A stretch of 64,000 bases of DNA from Bradyrhizobium sp. C9 (GCF_002532045.1 NZ_NWTG01000023.1:56577-120576), one strand, 5' to 3'. Positions 19,369 to 27,957 are shown, counted from the stretch's first letter. Numbers and translations are program-made. Notes: generated by a model not told the origin, from the letters alone.

Positions 19369-20286
19369 TCAGACTTTTTCGACTTCGGGACGGCCAAGCA
19401 GGCCGGTCGGCATGAAGATCAGCACCACGATCAGGATCGAGAACGCGGCGACGTCCTTGTATTCCACGGAGAAATAGGCCGACCAGAACGTCTCGATCAG
19501 GCCGATCGCTAGCCCGCCGAGCATCGCGCCCGGCAGCGAGCCGATGCCGCCGAGCACGGCGGCGGTGAACGCCTTGATGCCGGCGACGAAACCCATGAAG
19601 AAATCGACCAGGCCGTAATACAGCAGATACATCATGCCGGCGACGGCGGCGAGCGCGGCACCGATCACGAAGGTCATCGAGATGGTGCGGTCGACGTCGA
19701 CGCCGAGCAGTGCGGCCATGGTCTGGTCCTGCTCGCAAGCGCGCATGTCGCGCCCGAGCCGGGTGCGCGACACTAGCCAGGTGAACAGCGCCAGCACCAC
19801 GATGGTGGCGAGCACGACCATGATCTGGATGTTGGAGAGCTGCACGGCGAAGCCTTGCGAGCCCTCATGCAGCGTGTAGCCGCCGGTGATGATCGGCGGC
19901 ACCGGCTTGACCCGCGCGCCCTGCGACACCTGCGAGAAGTTGGTCAGCACGAACGACATGCCGATCGCGGACAGCATCGGCGCCAGGCGGAACGAATGCC
20001 GCAAGGGCCGGTAGGCGATGCGTTCGATGGTCCAGCCATAGAGCGCGGTGATCGCCATCGAGACCAGCAGCACGATCAGAAGGATCAGGGGGATCGCGGT
20101 GAGGCCGAGCGACACCAGCACCAAAAACGAGATCAGCGCGATGAAGCCGCCGATCATGAAGATGTCGCCATGGGCGAAGTTGATCATGCCGACGATGCCG
20201 TAGACCATCGTGTAGCCGATGGCGATCAGGCCATAGATCGAACCGAGCACGAGGCCGTTGATCAGTTGCTGGGCAAAATAATCCAT
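19369..20286 (-). CDS. livH: Branched-chain amino-acid ABC transporter permease (LivH)
   Basis: A 305-residue permease with about eight membrane spans. It starts with MDYFAQQLINGLVLGSIYGL and has AIGYTMVYGIVGMINFAHGD, the LivH signature, and RACEQDQTMAALLGVDVDR, the cytoplasmic coupling loop. GGIGSLPGAMLGG lies near the C-terminus. It is the first gene of the liv operon. Confidence 0.95.
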   Translation of the reverse strand: MDYFAQQLINGLVLGSIYGLIAIGYTMVYGIVGMINFAHGDIFMIGGFIALISFLVLVSLGLTAIPLILLIVLLVSMAITALYGWTIERIAYRPLRHSFRLAPMLSAIGMSFVLTNFSQVSQGARVKPVPPIITGGYTLHEGSQGFAVQLSNIQIMVVLATIVVLALFTWLVSRTRLGRDMRACEQDQTMAALLGVDVDRTISMTFVIGAALAAVAGMMYLLYYGLVDFFMGFVAGIKAFTAAVLGGIGSLPGAMLGGLAIGLIETFWSAYFSVEYKDVAAFSILIVVLIFMPTGLLGRPEVEKV

Positions 20287-20355
20287 GCGCTGCCGTAACT
20301 CGAGGGGTGACGCGCCGAGGGCCCCCGGCAGCCTGATCCGTCGCGTCGTGGTATT

Positions 20356-20384
20356 TTCTAACAGCGGAACCCCGGCGGCGGCAA
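20356..20384 (-). promoter_or_regulatory. Possible promoter of the liv operon in the 378-bp upstream gap
   Basis: On the minus strand TTGCCG (20379-20384) and TTAGAA (20356-20361) are separated by 17 bp, about 70 bp ahead of livH. The match to consensus is weak. The rest of the gap 20287-20664 shows no convincing gene, repeat or RNA. Confidence 0.25.
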
Positions 20385-20664
20385 CAGCGTGGCAGCAGCA
20401 GATAAGGGCTTGTACATAACTACTTCGGCGGGTGCGGTTCCGATGTCACAGGGTCGACACCTCGTCGCCTTGCAATGATCGCGCCGGAACCCGTGTCGGC
20501 CGAGCCACGGTGGCGGCCGGAAGCGCGGGGAGCAGCAGGATCCCGGCCGGCAGGGCCGAAAACCCGATCCGCAGCGCTGGCGCCGAGCAATTGAGCAGAT
20601 GCAACAAGATGGTCTGGCCGAACGGCGAAGCCCTTTTGTCAGCTCATTTGTTTCTGCATGCAGT

Positions 20665-21423
20665 TCAGGCCAACTGATCGGCGAAGCGGCCGCGGAAGGC
20701 GTATGAACCGAAATGCGTGAGCTCGCTGCGAAGGTCGAGCCAGATTTCGCCGCCGAGATCGAGCCAGCGCCGGCAGAAGGCGTAATCCTCGGACAGATAC
20801 TCGCCGGTCGTCTTGTCGATCATGCATTCGAACAGCGAGATGCGGTCGAGGTCGGCGCGAACCAGGTCGCCGGTGTTCAAGTCGTTGCTCTTGTGGTTCG
20901 CACGATATTTGAGTTCGGGATGGGCGTCGCACAGCCTGACGAGGGCGGATCGTTTCATCATCAGGAAGCCGGTGCCGGCATATCGGACCTTGGCGAAGCC
21001 GTCGCCGCGCGCCGTGAGCTGGTCGCCCTCCCATGTGACGACATAGTCCAGCGAGGAAGACGCGAGATTCTTGCGCTTGGCTTCCGCAGCCCGCTGCACC
21101 TTTGCCCAATCGATGTGCTTGAGCGGGTAGGCCGCGGCCGAAACCTCGGCGTCGCAATCCAGCAGCCGGAAGACAGACTCGGGTTCGAACCCGATATCGG
21201 CATCGATGAACAGGAGATGGCTGGCGCCGGATACGAGGAACTGGTGGGCCAGCTCGTTCCGGGCGCGCACGATCAACGATTCGTTTCCGATCAGGTGGAA
21301 CTGGATGTCGATGCCCCGGGCAGTGGCCGCGGCCTGAAGCTTCAGCGCAGACAGCACATAGGCCATCTTGAGGTCGCCGCCGAAACAGGGCGTCGCGACG
21401 AAAATGCGGGTTCTTTCGGTCAT
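20665..21423 (-). CDS. GT-A type glycosyltransferase-like protein
   Basis: A 252-residue soluble protein opening with TRIFVATPCFGG and carrying NESLIVRARNELAHQFL and LLFIDADIGFEP, where the DAD triplet is the expected metal/nucleotide-sugar-binding DxD motif. KYAGTGFLMMKR-like and LSEDYAFCRRW stretches resemble the acceptor and catalytic-base regions of GT2/GT78-like enzymes. The ATG at 21423 is chosen because it begins the first beta strand and follows a GGGGG tract. It has no sugar-metabolism neighbour, so the acceptor is unknown. The call is from fold motifs only. Confidence 0.6.
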   Translation of the reverse strand: MTERTRIFVATPCFGGDLKMAYVLSALKLQAAATARGIDIQFHLIGNESLIVRARNELAHQFLVSGASHLLFIDADIGFEPESVFRLLDCDAEVSAAAYPLKHIDWAKVQRAAEAKRKNLASSSLDYVVTWEGDQLTARGDGFAKVRYAGTGFLMMKRSALVRLCDAHPELKYRANHKSNDLNTGDLVRADLDRISLFECMIDKTTGEYLSEDYAFCRRWLDLGGEIWLDLRSELTHFGSYAFRGRFADQLA

Positions 21424-21606
21424 TTTACCCCCGTTATCTCGGCCGGCGCAGGTGCCGGCCTGGCCCGATCGCATCGATCCGGAACCATCGCACCGCGCTT
21501 AACCTTAACAAAGGGTTTAAATTGCCGTCGGCAATCGATCGGCGTTACCTCGCAGGCTGAACCGTCGCCAATCCAAAAAGGGCGCGGGGAAACACGGGAA
21601 GCGGCA

Positions 21607-22149
21607 ATGTCGAGTAACTGGCGGATCAGCTCCTTCAACGGCGCGCTGCTGGCGGCCTATTTCATTCCGGTCTGGACCATCATCGCCTTCAGCATCATGG
21701 TGTCGCCGATCCACGGCCTCTATGAGCGGCCGAGCGTATCGATCGCGTTCTACGCCAACGACTATCTGCACCTCGGCAAGATGGCGACCGTGCGGCTGGC
21801 ATGGCTCCTGGCGCTGGCGCGGATCACGGTGGTGGCGTTCTTCGCGGTCTTCCTCGCGATGACCGCGTTCGCGCCGCTGCGCAAGACCAGCCGCGGCGGC
21901 GACGAGGCGCTGGCGGTGGCGCTGTGCCTCGGCAGCGTGCTGAGCTTCGCCAGCATGATGATGGCGTCCAAGGTCGGCGAGATTGAAGCATTACGTATGC
22001 ATGCCGCCGAGCTTCTGATGCTGCTCGGCACCGCGATCGTGATGCTGTTCGAGACCTCGCCGAAGCGATCCGCCGAGCCGTCCGCTGCCAAGGCCCCCGC
22101 TGCCGAGACGGGCGCACCGGCCGGCGAGCTATCCCTTCAGCAGCCCTAG
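21607..22149 (+). CDS. Four-span membrane protein of unknown function
   Basis: A 180-residue hydrophobic protein with spans at about residues 10-34, 60-86, 96-116 and 124-146, then a cytoplasmic Pro/Ala-rich tail. A GGAAG site sits 6 bases before the ATG. I do not recognise the family. Its last 12 codons (from about 22114) lie inside the 149-bp duplicated segment that also contains the 3' end of pcaC, and its stop lies on the opposite strand within the pcaC remnant. The original C-terminus may therefore have been convergent with, and overlapping, intact pcaC before the cassette arrived. Confidence 0.6.
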   Translation: MSSNWRISSFNGALLAAYFIPVWTIIAFSIMVSPIHGLYERPSVSIAFYANDYLHLGKMATVRLAWLLALARITVVAFFAVFLAMTAFAPLRKTSRGGDEALAVALCLGSVLSFASMMMASKVGEIEALRMHAAELLMLLGTAIVMLFETSPKRSAEPSAAKAPAAETGAPAGELSLQQP

Positions 22150-22262
22150 TTCCGCGATGATCGCGCCGGCTTCCTTGGCGGCGTGATTGGCCGCGGGCAG
22201 GCCGCAATAGATCGCCTGCTGCAGCAGGATTTCCTTGATGTCCTCGGGCGTGAAGTCGCCTT
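22114..22262. repeat. Direct repeat, copy 1 (pcaC 3' end)
   Basis: 149 bp that match 23121-23269 at a constant offset of 1007 bp with no gaps and about seven mismatches (about 95% identity). The differences in the coding part are largely synonymous or conservative (for example Val to Leu, Val to Ala), as expected for alleles that diverged under selection. The two copies bound the immunity-gene cassette. Confidence 0.85.
22129..22262 (-). pseudogene. pcaC: pcaC 3'-terminal fragment
   Basis: Reading the minus strand from 22262 gives the last 43-44 codons of 4-carboxymuconolactone decarboxylase: it begins GDFTPEDIKEILLQQAIYC and ends GLLKG, then TAG at 22129-22131. The frame is intact but has no start and runs into unrelated sequence at 22263. 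The full-length gene with the same end is at 23136-23528. This looks like the remnant left by, or carried in with, an insertion at the pcaC 3' end. Confidence 0.8.
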
Positions 22263-22341
22263 GGTGGCGTCATTGGCGTGTGCCATTGTGGAAATTCGTG
22301 GGCCCGAGTTCGAGCTGGGAGCCTTAATCGGAAAGCGAGTC

Positions 22342-23052
22342 ATGCCCAAGCTCCACTCCAGCGAAAGAACCAGAAATCGTGCGGTTATGGCCGCGGCCGC
22401 TTCTGTGGCCAAGCTGCCCTCATCTCGCGCAGGACGCCCCGGTGAGCGCTTAGCGAAAAGGCGCAAGTTCTACCTCGTGACCGAAAAACCTGGGACGAGA
22501 GGGGGCGGATATGAGCTGTTGAACAAGGCAGCGTTATTTCAGGGGCATCCAAAGGCGCTGCTTCCACCGCTGGGGCAGCGCGGCTTTCGAGAGTACCCCG
22601 AAGCGCCGCTGTTCCTTGCTGATGCGCGGCTCGGTGCCATCGACAAGGACTTTGCCGAATACTCCGGCTACTGGTTCATTTCAGGTCGGATGAAGGCGGC
22701 GCTTGAACTGATCGATGCTGAAGCCTTTGCGTTCCTTGAATGCAGAGTGCAACTGCGGAGCGGTGCGGACGCTCCGGGCCGCTGGCTTTGTGACGTCGTG
22801 CGCGTCGTCGATGCGCTAGACGAGGAAGAGTCAGCAGCAACGATTGGTGTCTCCGACAACGGAAGCAAGGTTTATCATATTCCAATGTCTGCCAATCTGC
22901 TTTTCAAAGAGAGTGCAGTTGGCCCGCATCATATCTTCCGGATGAAGTACTTCGAAGCAAAGGTTGTTTGCGATGAGGAGATGAGGCTTGCCTGCAAGAC
23001 GGCCGAGTTCACCGGAATAAGCTTCGCAGATACGTGCACGCGCCAAAAATAG
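22342..23052 (+). CDS. Probable DUF1629/Imm11-like immunity protein
   Basis: A 236-residue protein with lower GC and less biased codons than its neighbours. After a basic N-terminal leader, RRKFYLVTEKP begins the domain. Later features are YWFISGRMKAALELIDAEAF, the VVRVVDALDEEES stretch and a C-terminal FRMKYFEAKVVCDEEM. This order (phe/tyr strand, alpha-helical 'release' segment, L-D-x-x-x-S motif, ending IF+L strand) fits the DUF1629/Imm11 family of immunity proteins for polymorphic toxins, as far as I can recall it. The ATG at 22342 has GGAAAG 6 bases upstream; the open frame extends to 22183 but that part is pcaC-derived. No toxin gene is adjacent. Family call needs a profile search. Confidence 0.5.
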   Translation: MPKLHSSERTRNRAVMAAAASVAKLPSSRAGRPGERLAKRRKFYLVTEKPGTRGGGYELLNKAALFQGHPKALLPPLGQRGFREYPEAPLFLADARLGAIDKDFAEYSGYWFISGRMKAALELIDAEAFAFLECRVQLRSGADAPGRWLCDVVRVVDALDEEESAATIGVSDNGSKVYHIPMSANLLFKESAVGPHHIFRMKYFEAKVVCDEEMRLACKTAEFTGISFADTCTRQK

Positions 23053-23120
23053 ATCGGGATGCCATGTGGTGTCGGAATGCCGCAGCCGGTGACTGGGTTC
23101 TGAACCCAACCGACGCAATC

Positions 23121-23269
23121 GCGCCGGCCGGCGAGCTATCCCTTCAGCAGCCCTAGTTCGGCAATGATCGCGCCGGCTTCCTTGACGGCGTGATTGGCCG
23201 CGGGCACGCCGCAATAGATCGCCTGCTGCAGCAGGATCTCCTTGATGTCTTCGGGCGTGAAGTCGCCTT
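23121..23269. repeat. Direct repeat, copy 2 (3' end of intact pcaC)
   Basis: The partner of 22114-22262. Here the repeat is part of the intact pcaC gene plus 15 bases beyond its stop codon. Homology starts at GCGCCGGCCGGCGAG and stops within the gene at about codon 87. Confidence 0.85.
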
Positions 23270-23528
23270 CGCTGAGCGCGGCGCGCACATGCAGGCGGAA
23301 TTCGTCCCACTGGCCGAGCGCGACCATGGTGCCGATCACCAGCACGCGGCGCGTGCGGTGGTCGAAATGCGGCCGGGTCCAGATGTCGCCCCATGCATAG
23401 CGCGTGATCAGGTCCTGGAAGTCGGTGTTGAACGCGTTGCGGTTCTTGATCGACTTGTCGACCCATTCATTGCCCAGCACCTTGCGGCGCTGCGTCATGC
23501 CGTCGTCACGGCGCTGATTATCATCCAT
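23136..23528 (-). CDS. pcaC: 4-carboxymuconolactone decarboxylase
   Basis: Converts 4-carboxymuconolactone to beta-ketoadipate enol-lactone in the protocatechuate branch. The 130-residue protein has the AhpD/CMD fold with RRKVLGNEWVDKS, FQDLITRYAWGDIWTR, the RTRRVLVIGTMVALGQ and LRVHV-like FRLHVRAAL stretches, and EILLQQAIYCGVPAANHA. Strong ribosome site (GGGAGGAGA) ahead of the ATG at 23528. It follows pcaB and pcaD on the same strand; its 3' third is duplicated 1 kb downstream. Confidence 0.93.
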   Translation of the reverse strand: MDDNQRRDDGMTQRRKVLGNEWVDKSIKNRNAFNTDFQDLITRYAWGDIWTRPHFDHRTRRVLVIGTMVALGQWDEFRLHVRAALSEGDFTPEDIKEILLQQAIYCGVPAANHAVKEAGAIIAELGLLKG

Positions 23529-23541
23529 TGATGTCTCCTCC

Positions 23542-23625
23542 CGTCATTGCGAGCGAAGCGAAGCAATCCATTTCACCGCTTGCGGAGGCATGGATTGCTT
23601 CGTCGCTGTGCTCCTCGCAATGACG
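23542..23625. repeat. Palindromic repeat (CGTCATTGCGAGCGAAGCG family)
   Basis: Starts CGTCATTGCGAGCGAAGCGA and ends with the near-complement CTCCTCGCAATGACG, with AAGCAATCCAT / ATGGATTGCTT inner arms. It sits between pcaD and pcaC and resembles dispersed intergenic palindromes of Bradyrhizobium-type genomes. Confidence 0.8.
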
Positions 23626-23640
23626 CGCGTGGGTTGTGGA

Positions 23641-24423
23641 TTAACGTTGCGTCAGGAAGCCGACCACGGCTTCGGTGAAGGCGTGCGGCTGCTCGACATT
23701 GGAAATGTGCGCGGCATCGAGCAGTGTCATGCTGGCGCCGGGAATGCCGCTGCGGATCATCTCACCCGCCGACACCGGCGTTGCCATGTCCTGCTTTCCC
23801 GCGATCACCAACGTCGGGCTCTTGATCCTGGGCAGCAGCGCGCGCTGGTCGAGCGTCGACAGCGCTTCGCAGCAGGCGAGATAGCCTTCGACAGGTGAGG
23901 CCAGCAGCATCGCTTTCATGCGCGCCGCGGTCTCCGGCTCGCGCTCGCGGAAATCGGCGGTCAGCCAGCCCGCGATCACGGCATCGGCGACGGCTGCGAT
24001 GCCGCCTTGCTTCACCGCCTTGATGCGGTTCAGCCAGTTGGTCGGATCGGGATAATAGCAGGCGGTGTTGGCGAGGATGATCTTGCCGAATCTGTCAGGC
24101 GCGTTGGCGCCAAGCCACTGCCCGACCATGCCGCCCATCGACAGGCCGCACCAGTGCACCTTCTCGATGTTGAGGTCGTCCAGGATCGCGAGCACGTCGC
24201 GGCCGAACCGTTCCATCGAGTAGGGGCCAGCCGGCACGCCGGACTTGCCGTGGCCGCGCCGGTCGTAGCGGATGACGCGGAACATCTGCGTCAGCGCCCG
24301 CATCTGCGGCTCCCACATCTGCAGGGTGCAGCCGAGCGAGTTCGACAGCATCAAGGTTGGTCCGCCATCGCGGCCATCCACCTGGACGTTGAGCAGGCAT
24401 CCGTCGGCGTTGATCATCGGCAT
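23641..24423 (-). CDS. pcaD: 3-oxoadipate enol-lactonase
   Basis: Hydrolyses 3-oxoadipate enol-lactone to beta-ketoadipate. The 260-residue alpha/beta hydrolase has the oxyanion-region LSNSLG, RYDRRGHGKS, the nucleophile elbow CGLSMGGMVG with Ser, the acid Asp region AGKQDMATP and the catalytic His in DAAHISNVEQP. Length and order match PcaD. It lies between pcaB and pcaC with short gaps, one of which holds a palindromic repeat. Confidence 0.93.
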   Translation of the reverse strand: MPMINADGCLLNVQVDGRDGGPTLMLSNSLGCTLQMWEPQMRALTQMFRVIRYDRRGHGKSGVPAGPYSMERFGRDVLAILDDLNIEKVHWCGLSMGGMVGQWLGANAPDRFGKIILANTACYYPDPTNWLNRIKAVKQGGIAAVADAVIAGWLTADFREREPETAARMKAMLLASPVEGYLACCEALSTLDQRALLPRIKSPTLVIAGKQDMATPVSAGEMIRSGIPGASMTLLDAAHISNVEQPHAFTEAVVGFLTQR

Positions 24424-24447
24424 CGTCTTGTCCCTCTCGTCATCCCG

Positions 24448-25803
24448 CTACTTGTCATCCAGTGAGGCCAGCAAACGGTCGATCAGCGCCTGCGAGGCAC
24501 CCTGATAGGCCATCGGCTCGAATAGCTCCGCGATTGTCTTGGCGTCGAGATGCGCGGTGACCTTGGCATCCCCCGACAGCACGTCGCGCAAATGCTTCTT
24601 CTCGGCGACCGCCTTCTTGCTGGCGGCTTCGATCAGATGATGAGCGTCGCTCTTGCCGATCTTTTCGGCCAGCGCAAAGGTGATGGCTTCCGCCATGATC
24701 AGCCCGTGGGTTGCATCGAGATTGGCGCGCATCCGGACCGCATCGACCTCGAGCCCTTCGGCGAGATCGACTGTCGCGGCAAGCGCGCCCGAGGTCACCA
24801 GCATCAGGGCCGGCAGGGTCGGCCATTCCGCATGCCAAGGGCCGGCGCTGCGCTCATGGTCCTGCACCTGCGCGGCGAAGATCGTCGCAGCGAGGTTCGG
24901 CGCCATGGTCGCAGCCCCCAGCGCGCTCGCGGCGGCGACGGGGTTGCGCTTGTGCGGCATGGTCGAGGAGCCGCCGCGGCCGGCGCCCGCGGGCTCGAAG
25001 GCTTCGCCGACATCGGTCTGCATCATCAATGAAACGTCGCGCGCGATCTTGCCGCAGCTGCCGGCGAGGATGGCAAAAACCGAGGCGGCCTCCGCGATGC
25101 GGTCGCGGTGGGTGTGCCAGGGCGCATCCGGCAGCGGCAGGTCCAGCTCTTTCGCAAGCGCTTCGGCGACCGCAAGGCCCTTGTCGCCGAGTGCGGCGAG
25201 CGTGCCGGCCGCGCCGCCGAACTGCAGCGCCAGCGTCTCGCCGCGCAGGCGCAGCAGCCGCTTGCGGGAGCGATGCAGGGCCGCGGCATATTCGGCGAGC
25301 TTGAGGCCGAACGGCATCGGCAGCGCATGCTGCAGCCAGGTCCGCGCCACCGCCGCGGTGCCGCGATGGGCGCGGGCAAGGCCGGCGAAGCCCGCAACGG
25401 CGCGGTCGAGGTCGGCGAGCAGGGCATCGATGCCGGCGCGCAGCGACAGCATGGTCGCGGTGTCGATGACGTCCTGGCTGGTCGCGCCCCAATGCACGTA
25501 ACGCGCCGCCTCGGCATCCTTTTTGGCGACGTTGGCGGTCAGGGCTTTCACCAGCGGGATCGCCAGATTGCCCGATCGCGTCGCGGCATCGGCCAGCGCG
25601 CCAAGGTCGAATGATTCGGCCTTGCAGGCCGCGGCGATCGGTCCGGCGCTCGCCGCGGGAATCACGCCGCAGGCCACTTCGGCGCGGGCTAGCGCGGCCT
25701 CGAAATCCAGCATGTTTTGCAGGGTGGCAGCGTCGTCGCACACCGCGCGCATCGCGGCGCCCGACAGCATCGGCGCAAGTAGGGGGGACAGGGCTGTGCT
25801 CAT
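24448..25803 (-). CDS. pcaB: 3-carboxy-cis,cis-muconate cycloisomerase
   Basis: Forms 4-carboxymuconolactone from 3-carboxy-cis,cis-muconate. The 451-residue protein belongs to the fumarase/aspartase superfamily and keeps the three conserved regions, including GATSQDVIDTA, QTDVGEAFEP and the signature GGSSTMPHKRNP. The ATG at 25803 begins the conserved MSTALSPLLAPMLS; an open frame continues upstream without conservation. First gene of the pcaBDC unit. pcaGH is not in this window. Confidence 0.93.
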   Translation of the reverse strand: MSTALSPLLAPMLSGAAMRAVCDDAATLQNMLDFEAALARAEVACGVIPAASAGPIAAACKAESFDLGALADAATRSGNLAIPLVKALTANVAKKDAEAARYVHWGATSQDVIDTATMLSLRAGIDALLADLDRAVAGFAGLARAHRGTAAVARTWLQHALPMPFGLKLAEYAAALHRSRKRLLRLRGETLALQFGGAAGTLAALGDKGLAVAEALAKELDLPLPDAPWHTHRDRIAEAASVFAILAGSCGKIARDVSLMMQTDVGEAFEPAGAGRGGSSTMPHKRNPVAAASALGAATMAPNLAATIFAAQVQDHERSAGPWHAEWPTLPALMLVTSGALAATVDLAEGLEVDAVRMRANLDATHGLIMAEAITFALAEKIGKSDAHHLIEAASKKAVAEKKHLRDVLSGDAKVTAHLDAKTIAELFEPMAYQGASQALIDRLLASLDDK

Positions 25804-26012
25804 GGCGCGCGACCTAACCATTCCTGCGCGTCGCTGCCAATGCCCCTGCGCTGCCGTCAAATTCAGCAAGCGGACCGCGCGATTTCGTGAACGATGCGCT
25901 TGGCTTGCTGCGGTTGCGAATATGCATCGCTCATCCTCCGAAGGTGGCCTTTCCTTTGCGCCCCGGCTGCTTTACTTGGGGGCAAAGGTTTCTTGCGATC
26001 AAGGAGGTCCCC

Positions 26013-26459
26013 ATGGCCATGACGATGACCGGCGAAGTCCAGCTTGCAGCGCCGCGCCAGGCTGTGTGGGACAAGCTCAACGATCCCGAGGTGCTGAAGG
26101 CCTGCATTCCCGGCTGCGAAGAGCTGGAGAAGACCGATGAGGGCGGCTTCCGCGCCACCGCCAAGATGAAGGTCGGTCCGGTCTCCGCCCGCTTCAAGGG
26201 CAAGGTCACCTTGAGCGATCTCGATCCGCCGAACGGCTACAAGATCTCGGGCGAAGGCGAGGGCGGGGTCGCCGGCTTCGCCAAGGGCGGCGCCACCGTC
26301 GGCCTCGCCGACAAGGATGGCGGCACGCTGCTGAGCTACAACGTGGAGGCGCAGATCGGCGGCAAGCTCGCCCAGCTCGGCCAGCGCCTGATCAACGGCG
26401 CCGCCAAGAAGCTGGCGGACGAATTTTTTGCAAATTTCGCCAAAGCGGTGCAGGGTTAA
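26013..26459 (+). CDS. coxG: CoxG-like SRPBCC protein (CO dehydrogenase subunit G)
   Basis: A 148-residue START/SRPBCC-fold protein. In CO-oxidising bacteria CoxG recruits the dehydrogenase to the membrane or aids its maturation. Seen are MTGEVQLAAPRQAVWDKLND, VLKACIPGCEEL and the Gly-rich FAKGGATVGLADKDGGTLL, all standard for the family. The ATG follows a perfect AAGGAGGT. The usual C-terminal membrane tail of longer CoxG proteins is absent, so this is the short form. It opens the cox locus and is divergent from pcaB. Confidence 0.88.
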   Translation: MAMTMTGEVQLAAPRQAVWDKLNDPEVLKACIPGCEELEKTDEGGFRATAKMKVGPVSARFKGKVTLSDLDPPNGYKISGEGEGGVAGFAKGGATVGLADKDGGTLLSYNVEAQIGGKLAQLGQRLINGAAKKLADEFFANFAKAVQG

Positions 26460-26627
26460 CCCCGCAGGCGGGCCGGCTTATTCAGGCCCCGCCATGCCTT
26501 GCCGTTATGTCCTGGATGGGTGGCTCGAAAGGTTGCCCATCGCGGGGCGCGCCCATATTATGCCGTCTGGAATGATTTTAAACCGCCTGCTTCGCCGATA
26601 TGCGGTGGGGCAGATAAGAGAGTGCTG

Positions 26628-27113
26628 ATGGCCAAGATTTCAATGATCGTGAACGGCAACCCCGTTAACGCGAACGTCGACCCCCGTACCCTTCTGGTCC
26701 AGTTTCTGCGCGAAAACCTGCGGCTGACCGGTACCCATGTCGGCTGCGACACTTCGCAGTGCGGCGCCTGCGTCGTGCATCTGGACGGCAAGGCGGTGAA
26801 GTCCTGCACGACGCTTGCGGTGATGGCCGACGGTCATGAGGTCAAGACCATTGAGGGGCTGGCGGCCGACGGCGCGCCGCTGCATCCGATGCAGGAGGCC
26901 TTCCGCGAGCATCACGGCCTGCAATGCGGCTTCTGCACACCGGGCATGATCATGACCGCCGTCGACCTGGTGCATCGCAAGGGCCACGACCTCTCCGACG
27001 AGGTGATCCGCGAGGAGCTGGAAGGCAATCTGTGCCGCTGCACCGGCTACCAGAACATCGTTGCTTCGATCGCCGCCGGCGCCAAGGCGATGGCCAAATC
27101 GGACCTCGCCTAA
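26628..27113 (+). CDS. coxS: Molybdenum hydroxylase small subunit (2Fe-2S), CoxS-like
   Basis: A 161-residue iron-sulfur subunit that passes electrons from the molybdenum site to FAD. The first [2Fe-2S] cluster ligands are in CDTSQCGACVVHLDG and the Cys of KSCTTLA. The second set is in CGFCTPGMIMT and NLCRCTGYQNIV. Length and motifs match the small subunits of CO dehydrogenase and xanthine-dehydrogenase-like enzymes. It is followed 37 bp later by coxM. Confidence 0.93.
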   Translation: MAKISMIVNGNPVNANVDPRTLLVQFLRENLRLTGTHVGCDTSQCGACVVHLDGKAVKSCTTLAVMADGHEVKTIEGLAADGAPLHPMQEAFREHHGLQCGFCTPGMIMTAVDLVHRKGHDLSDEVIREELEGNLCRCTGYQNIVASIAAGAKAMAKSDLA

Positions 27114-27150
27114 TCCGCAATTCGTCGCGACAAGCGATCAGGACATTCCA

Positions 27151-27957
27151 ATGTACGAATTCAAATATCATCGTCCCGGCACCGTGCGGCAGGCCGCCAA
27201 CCTGCTGGTGAAGAACGAGGACGCCAAGCTGATCGCCGGCGGCCATACGCTGGTGCCGGTCATGAAGCAGCGGCTGGCGAGCCCGCCGCATCTGGTCGAC
27301 CTCTCACACATCGAAGGTCTCGACACGATCGAGATGAAGGGCCGCTCGCTGGTGATCGGCGCCACTGCCAAGCACGCCGAGGTCGCGAGCTCCGCGATCG
27401 TCGGCGAGGCGATCCCGGCGCTGGCCGAGTTGGCCGGCCTGATCGGCGATCCCGCCGTGCGCCACCGCGGCACCATCGGCGGCTCGCTCGCCAACAACGA
27501 CCCGACCGCGGACTATCCGGCCGCGGTGCTGGCGCTGGGCGCGACCATCGTCACCAACAAGCGCCGCCTCAAGGCCGAGGAATATTTCCAGGGCCTGTTC
27601 ACGACCGCGCTCGAGGCCGACGAGATCATCACCAAGGTGATGTTCCCGCTGCCGAAGAAGGCCGCCTATGTGAAGTTCCGCAACCAGGCCTCGCGCTATG
27701 CGCTGGTCGGTGTGTTCGTGGCCAAGCGTCCGTCGGACGTGCGTGTCGCCGTCACCGGTGCGGGCTCCGACGGCGTGTTCCGCGTCACCGCGTTCGAGGA
27801 GGCCTTGAAGAAGCGCTTCTCGCACAAGGTGCTCGACGGCATCGCGGTTCCCGCCGACGGGCTGAACAGCGATCTGCACGGCAGTGCGGAATACCGCGCG
27901 CATCTGATCGGCGTTCTGACGCGCAGGGCGGTGGAAGCCGCCAACGCCAAGGACTAG
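27151..27957 (+). CDS. coxM: Molybdenum hydroxylase FAD subunit, CoxM-like
   Basis: A 268-residue flavoprotein. The FAD-binding signatures AGGHTLVPVMK near residue 30 and TIGGSLANNDPTADYP near 110 are those of CoxM (AGGHS and TIGGxxxxxDPAADxP types). It would accept electrons from the small subunit and pass them to the acceptor. Unusually, no large molybdopterin subunit gene follows or lies between coxS and coxM. Confidence 0.93.
   Translation: MYEFKYHRPGTVRQAANLLVKNEDAKLIAGGHTLVPVMKQRLASPPHLVDLSHIEGLDTIEMKGRSLVIGATAKHAEVASSAIVGEAIPALAELAGLIGDPAVRHRGTIGGSLANNDPTADYPAAVLALGATIVTNKRRLKAEEYFQGLFTTALEADEIITKVMFPLPKKAAYVKFRNQASRYALVGVFVAKRPSDVRVAVTGAGSDGVFRVTAFEEALKKRFSHKVLDGIAVPADGLNSDLHGSAEYRAHLIGVLTRRAVEAANAKD

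Noticed and set aside
20432..20677. 81-codon open frame between livH and the glycosyltransferase gene
   Set aside because: No ribosome site, Arg/Ser/Gly-biased composition, and it runs into the 3' end of the convergent glycosyltransferase gene.
21499..21520. TTAACCTTAAC ... TTTAA as a CtrA box before the four-span membrane protein
   Set aside because: The TTAA half-sites are spaced 8 (or 2) bases instead of 7, so it does not fit the consensus; it is more likely plain AT-rich promoter DNA.
22263..23120. Insertion sequence or prophage at the pcaC duplication
   Set aside because: No transposase, integrase, terminal inverted repeats or short target-site duplication is visible; the 149-bp flanks are gene-end repeats instead.
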